This document shows, piece after piece, positions 58,994-64,000 of a stretch of DNA of 64,000 bases. This stretch comes from Phoronis australis (lineage: Eukaryota; Phoronida; Phoronidae): the NCBI GenBank assembly GCA_002633005.1, contig NMRA01000305.1:208755-272754 (forward strand). The letters run 5' to 3'. The notes below the pieces were generated by a model, which saw only the letters and a list, made by a program, of their open reading frames with translations, made no database searches and was not told where the DNA came from. How positions within the stretch are numbered: the first letter of the stretch is position 1; every line of letters starts with the position of its first letter. A program made the translations under genes and the position numbers.

Positions 58994-59122
58994 TGGCGCG
59001 TTTCTCTAGACCCAAGTTACCCTGCCTCGCTAAGGAGGAGTAAGCTGTTACAAGAGGAGTTAGTTGCACTAAATTTAAATAGCATCCAGACAGCCCCCAG
59101 CGATAACTCATTCCAGGAGTAA
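58994..59122 (+). CDS. Orphan candidate terminal exon, unknown protein
   Basis: After a pyrimidine-rich tract and cacag, the frame WRVSLDPSYPASLRRSKLLQ… continues as a helix-like charged segment (EELVALNLNSIQ) to TAA at 59122. No upstream exon with matching phase was identified, and it does not fit the known CFAP20DC C-terminus. It could be the end of an unseen plus-strand gene, an alternative exon, or chance. Confidence 0.25.
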   Translation, partial: WRVSLDPSYPASLRRSKLLQEELVALNLNSIQTAPSDNSFQE

Positions 59123-60305
59123 GTTGTTCTGTAAGTCTGTGTGGACAGCACTTACAACATATTTATTAACTACAAATTCAATTTACAGAAACACGTACAT
59201 TAATGACCCACGTAGTGGTGATTAGGTCAAGTCAAAATGGCAAAGTTCAAACTAGAATAGATCAAGTTTGCGACTGCACATTTTGCTATTGGAGCAATCA
59301 ATGAACTCCATTGAATCCATTCTTTTAGTGTAGTCAGGAATGCTTAATTGTCCAATCCCAAATCCGAAAAGGATTCCACCCCAGACACGGTTTTCAAAGA
59401 CGGCACTCCATGGGGTTTATCGACAACAAGCTCGTGACAAAACATCAAACATTCGTTGAGTACTAATATGTAGAATACAGTAAAACTGGCTCATGTCTGA
59501 TCTAACATGACTGGGAGATTTTATGACAGTAAGGGGAATTCTGACCTATTTGACAGGGTGATTGCACGGAATAGAACAACTGTACCGTGGAACTTAGTCC
59601 GAGTTGAGGGAAAATCGAACTTGAGCGTGTCAGACTCGTGCGAGTTTTACTGTACTTTCAAATGAGATGAAACAAATGTACAGAGCACCCAACTGACATT
59701 GATGACATTAAGCAATACAATACCGCCAATGCATAAGAGTCATGAACTACTATTAAGATTGTTAGATGGCCTTGGTTGCTTGTCCTGATGATGATTGAAA
59801 AATTGAAACATGTTGAAATTGAAAAATCTTGTTTCTATCATAATAGCAACAAATCAGGATAACAACATTTGTTTGCATACATCATTCCATTCAACAAGAC
59901 CCGTCGCCAACTGTATTGCGTACGAGTTGATTTCGTTACAGCAAATTTACCCTTGTAAACTCCTGCGAGGGTTCATTATCATACAGTTCATAAATTTATC
60001 AGGACGGTGCAGTACAGGTATTTAAACAAAACCGTTCATTAAGTGCACAGTAGATTAACGCAAGTCTTCAAGGAGCCACCTAAGTTCATGAAACGACATC
60101 AGTTTTGCCTTGTGAGATATCGCCACGCATTACAACCTAATCATGTGATTGCAACAACTTGCGAAATTCTTGCATCTATGTAATGCAGCCCCGGGTTGTG
60201 CCCCTCATGACTCCGTCTACATTTTGATCGTGAGGATTTTCCTCACTGTGGATCCACAATCCAGCTAGCATACCCCACCTCCACCTGTTGGTAGGCTGTT
60301 GCTTA
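59123..60305. other. Intergenic stretch between CFAP20DC block and CCNQ
   Basis: AT-rich sequence with no gene recognised. At 60055-60150 there is a diverged copy of the cgcaagtctt repeat (tgagatatcgccacgcatta, atcatgtgat). Confidence 0.5.
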
Positions 60306-62978
60306 TCACCTGACTGTGGTCTCGTACTGATAGATGTCAATAATGTCACTGACAATGGACTTGATGATGTCAATGGTGATGTCATCAGATAGGGCCTGAA
60401 ACAAGAAACCAGGAAATAATAAGAGCATCCAGAAAAATGGCTGTCGGTCTTAAATTATGCAATGTATGCAGTTTTAGATACAGAAACTCTCAGAAAGGCA
60501 AAACAAAAAGGGATTGATTACTGTTATTCTTACGACGCCTAATATCTGCTGTCTGACAGACGTCTGATCAAGTGCCACATAAAATTCACACATGAACATC
60601 GAATTAGAGTGCAGAACACACAATACGGGTTCCTGTTTATTTGCAGACCGAGATAGAAAAATGCATTGCGTAATCAACCTACTTTTCAAAATGTCAATCA
60701 CCCTTCAGTTTAATAAGTCTTAGAGAAGAACATTGCCATGCACCATTGTAACTCAAAATGCAACAATGCAAGTTTGTCTGCACTACAACGATGAATTACT
60801 TAAGGACACGAGATAGGGACTAGTCTAGTACATTAAATTGCATGTGAAGAAGCAGGACAAGTGCATTGTTGCTTAATATCTTAGAATGAGAGTGGTGCTG
60901 TACTATTTCAGGATGGGCCTATAAGTTTACAAACTACACAAAGCCAAGTCTCCACTCACCTGCCACCATTTGGTCTGAGACTCCCTGTCGTACGGAACTG
61001 GTATTCCATGACACTCCATGGCTAGAAATATCACACTAACTGCAATGTGCTCAGCCCTGTACTTCAGGCAGATGTCACCATGGTAACTGTCTCTAAGCAA
61101 CGACCAAGCAGTCTGGGAGAGACTGGGCGTCAGTTTCTCAACACTGGTGTCAATCCAGTTTGACAGGGTGGTCAAGTAGTGCAACATGAACTGGAAGGAC
61201 ATGAACAACGTGGAATACAGAGACCGAGTATGATCAGATTATGAACAATGTAGGTTACAGGGACAGAGTATGATCAGAACATGAACAATTTAGGTTACAG
61301 GACTGGGTATGATCAAAGCATGAACAACCTAGGTTACAGGGACTGAGTATGATCAGACCATGAACAATGTAGGTAACAGGACCAAGTATGATAGAGTATG
61401 ATCAGACCATGGACGACCTAGGTAACAGAGACCGAATAGGAACAGACCATGAACAACCTAGGTTGCACAGAACAAGTATTATCAGATCAAGAACAATGAA
61501 GGTTACAGGACCTAGTAGGTTACGGGGACCGGGTATGATCAAAGCATGAACAGAGACCAGTTATGATAAGAATATGCTCCATGAAAGCATAATCATGATG
61601 GAAGACGCTCCAAATTATCATAATTTCAGAGACAAGTTTACAGGCACTTTTAAATATTGTCACAAATATAATTTAAGGGAAAACTCAGATAATGTGTTAC
61701 TAATGAGCAAAATGAGCAAACCAAGAAAACAATTTAGGCAAATTGTGAAGGCACGAGTGCTCAGTGATGATCAGACCTCACAGGGATGTTCAAATAGAAA
61801 CATACAAGTAATTACATGTGGACTTTGATTGATGAACATGCAGATGTTAGAAAGTGAGTGCTCAACAGTGAATTGACACTATCAGGAGGTTGTTGTTATG
61901 TGTCTGAGTGATGAACTAACCTTATGAGGGTGGTAGAAAGACACTTGGAACTTGAGCGCTCTCATTAAAAATAGTTCAGTGTTGGCCACGGCATCCCTGA
62001 ATGACCAGTACTTCTCACCAATGTCCAGTGGGTCACTGTTTGGATGTAGCGTCCTGGCCAACATAGGGAAGAAGACCGTGAAACCATATATGTACATATT
62101 ACCTGGTAGGTCGTGGCCTCAAAATCAATTCTATGTTATAGGGAACTGTTACTACGAAGAGACGTAGATTGCCAAATAATTTTACTTTTTTATTGCTAAA
62201 TAATTGGACCAATCTCTAAGATTGTCAAAAACAAATTGGTTATCGGCATTTCTGCCGTTTTCCCAGAACGTTTCTGAACAACTTGACCTTAAAAGGATAC
62301 CAAACACGGTTTTCGCCAATTAAAAGATATTAAAAACGACTTTGCCACCAATTCTCCAAGACAAAGTAATGTCTGTAACCCTTGACAACCCTCAAAAGTT
62401 TGTAGGAAAATTTGAAAACTCCTTTCAAAGTCTGCTAAGTAGGCAAGCGTGACCTACGCTTTTAGCGAGTTAGGCGCCATCTGTGGGAAAAACCACCCAC
62501 CAAGAACTATCCAATCTGAGACAAAGGAAGTATGAATACTTAGTTATTTCCAGCTATATATTTCAAGATTGACACCAATGATGCCTTATTAAGTGACAAA
62601 ACGAGGATAGGTTGAAATCATTAGAACAGGGCTTAGTATCCTTTTAAGAATATACACAGCATAGCATTCAAGTGTATTGACTTCACAAAAGAATCCTGTC
62701 CAAAACCAGCATCACACAGTGTAATTGTCAAGATTCGGGTAACAATGCCTTTGTACAAGCTGATTAATTTCACAATTAATGCACCTTTTGGGTCTACAGC
62801 ACACTAACGGAAATGAGTGGACAGCCTGTTTTTGCATAATATGGTATTCATACAATTTGTTATACTCTCGAATGTTAATCTACTCATCTCACCTGTGGCT
62901 CACATTGATGACATCTCTCAGCTTGAGGTGTTCTTCTTCCACCTTTCCAGCCAAATAAATGGCTGTCGTCGCCATCAA
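60306..62978 (-). CDS. CCNQ: Cyclin Q (CCNQ/FAM58A), C-terminal part; 5' exons beyond window
   Basis: Four coding exons join in frame on the minus strand: 62893-62978 (LMATTAIYLAGKVEEEHLKL…), 61921-62053 (…FRDAVANTELFLMRALKFQV then SFYHPHK), 60960-61190 (FMLHYLTTLSNWID… LLRDSYHGDICLKYRAEHIA … KWWQ) and 60306-60395 (ALSDDITIDIIKSIVSDIID…, stop TGA). Introns are GT-AG with phases 2, 0 and 0, giving 179 residues. The order YLAGKVEE, LRDVINVS, FQVSF-HPHK, LLRDSYHG and the WWQ…IVSD-I tail is diagnostic of cyclin Q, the activating partner of the kinase CDK10. The N-terminal first third of the cyclin box is missing and should lie beyond 64000. A 40-bp array fills the intron next to the third exon. 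Confidence 0.95.
61201..61570. repeat. 40-bp tandem repeat in a CCNQ intron, about 8-9 copies
   Basis: Units with atgaacaatgtaggttacag followed by gaccgagtatgatcagacc start at 61201, 61241, 61281, 61320, 61360, 61409, 61449 and 61489, then degrade. The array begins within 11 bp of the acceptor of the exon at 60960-61190 (minus strand), so it occupies the branch-point region of that intron. Confidence 0.92.
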
Positions 62979-64000
62979 CTACAACGTTAACACAATACAG
63001 AGCTAACACAAGCTTCCTATCTCCCACGAACAACAGTACAGTTCAGAAATACAATTTCGTTTTCTAAAAATAAATCAAATAGTTTTCCTACATGATACCG
63101 TTATGTTGGAGAAAATTTGAATTTAGTGACTACTGGCAGGCTCAGAATGACTAACCAGTCAATACTAATCACCTCACAGACTAAACCGTCTCCCATTACT
63201 GCCACCTGGTGGTAGAAATTTCCTTCTTCCTGTAAGTTTCTCACAATCACATGACATGATGATTGTACAGTAAATGACAAAAGTAACCACCAGACAAAAC
63301 ACTGTTTCCACAACATGACAGCTTGTAGCAAAAATGACTAGTACTGGCAGTTATGGCAGTAAATTTCTAATTACGAAATGATTTAGCTACCTTACCAACC
63401 TTCTTGTAAAGTACTCTGTTTTCATATTTTTATTTTGCTCTAGCATGATAATTACATGTCACATAAAACAATTCAGTATACATCGTTTATAAAGAATAAC
63501 ATTAAATCATTAGTCAACAAGAACCGTATTTCCTTCAGGATGTAATTTCATAAAGTTGATGAACAATTGGAAATTGAGGTTTTTTAACAAACTTTTGGCT
63601 AAATATATAATTTTTTGCTAGCATGATCAACAGATTAATGTTACGATTTTCCAACTGAATGTTTCCCAAAAAACAAACAAGAGCAACGCAGAGCGTTGAA
63701 ATGCGCCCACAATTGCACCGCATACGGTATCCTTCTAGGGTTGTTTATTGGTACCATAAAGTGGCCAGTAGAGGGCATATATGTAGTATGTTGTACTTTG
63801 CAAAATGGAAAGGCATGGTCCTTGTATCCTCAATAGGCTAGGGGCAAAATGTGAGTAATCTTTATAATACAAGCACATCCTATACACCAGTTGCTTAAAG
63901 CACCACAGAAACATAGAATTAAAAACAAATTTACCAACATACGAGATTAGCACAGCATTAGAATGCCAGAAACAAATTTCTACTTGGAACTTTTCCTTCA
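62979..64000. other. Right-edge sequence, intron or upstream part of CCNQ
   Basis: No coding exon was recognised. Given the truncated start of CCNQ, this is probably intronic. AT-rich, with no clear repeat structure. Confidence 0.5.

Noticed and set aside
61574-61828. 84-codon plus-strand frame within a CCNQ intron
   Set aside because: Opposite strand to a confirmed gene, in intron sequence next to a tandem array, with no recognised features.
1-64000. tRNA, rRNA or other structured RNA genes
   Set aside because: I looked for cloverleaf-like and conserved rRNA segments by eye and saw none; a covariance-model scan would be needed to exclude them.

Overview
This window is eukaryotic nuclear DNA from a metazoan. 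The genes are split into short exons with GT-AG introns, the background is AT-rich and full of repeats, there are no operons, and there are two long N gaps plus several single-n joins. The protein set (a motile-cilium CFAP20-domain protein, a CABIT/SAM adaptor, cyclin Q and TMA7), together with moderate introns and 2-3 percent divergent duplicated blocks, suits a highly polymorphic marine invertebrate. A hemichordate or lancelet is my guess, but the sequence does not settle the species. All exon models were assembled by hand from splice signals and reading-frame continuity.

Layout. 1-9128: repeat-rich, with no recognisable gene. 9129-21262 (minus): an eight-exon, 578-residue protein with CABIT-type repeats, a coiled coil, an ITAM-like double YxxL motif and a C-terminal SAM domain; a likely histidine-phosphatase first exon lies just upstream on the same strand (21722-21796). 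17.4-20.7 kb: class II transposon remnants, an N gap and a 39-bp minisatellite. 24.3-29.8 kb (plus): a small uncharacterised gene whose first two coding exons lie in a 1.7-kb block present twice. 29.8-34.5 kb: intergenic. 34560-37099 (minus): TMA7, last exon not found. 38005-55713 (plus): CFAP20DC (C3orf67 homologue), 19 coding exons, 953 residues, every phase consistent. 60306-62978 (minus): the C-terminal two thirds of cyclin Q, whose 5' exons lie beyond the right edge.

Themes. (1) Three separate tandem arrays in CFAP20DC each contain a copied splice site plus neighbouring exon bases (acceptor of exon 3, donor of exon 6, donor of exon 17), and a fourth array abuts an acceptor in CCNQ. (2) Four blocks are present twice, with the copies separated by n's; these are probably uncollapsed haplotypes, although one of them (CFAP20DC exons 10-11) would extend the protein in frame. 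(3) The CABIT/SAM protein with its ITAM-like motif, next to a TULA-like phosphatase exon, resembles parts of vertebrate immunoreceptor signalling and is the most biologically suggestive item here.
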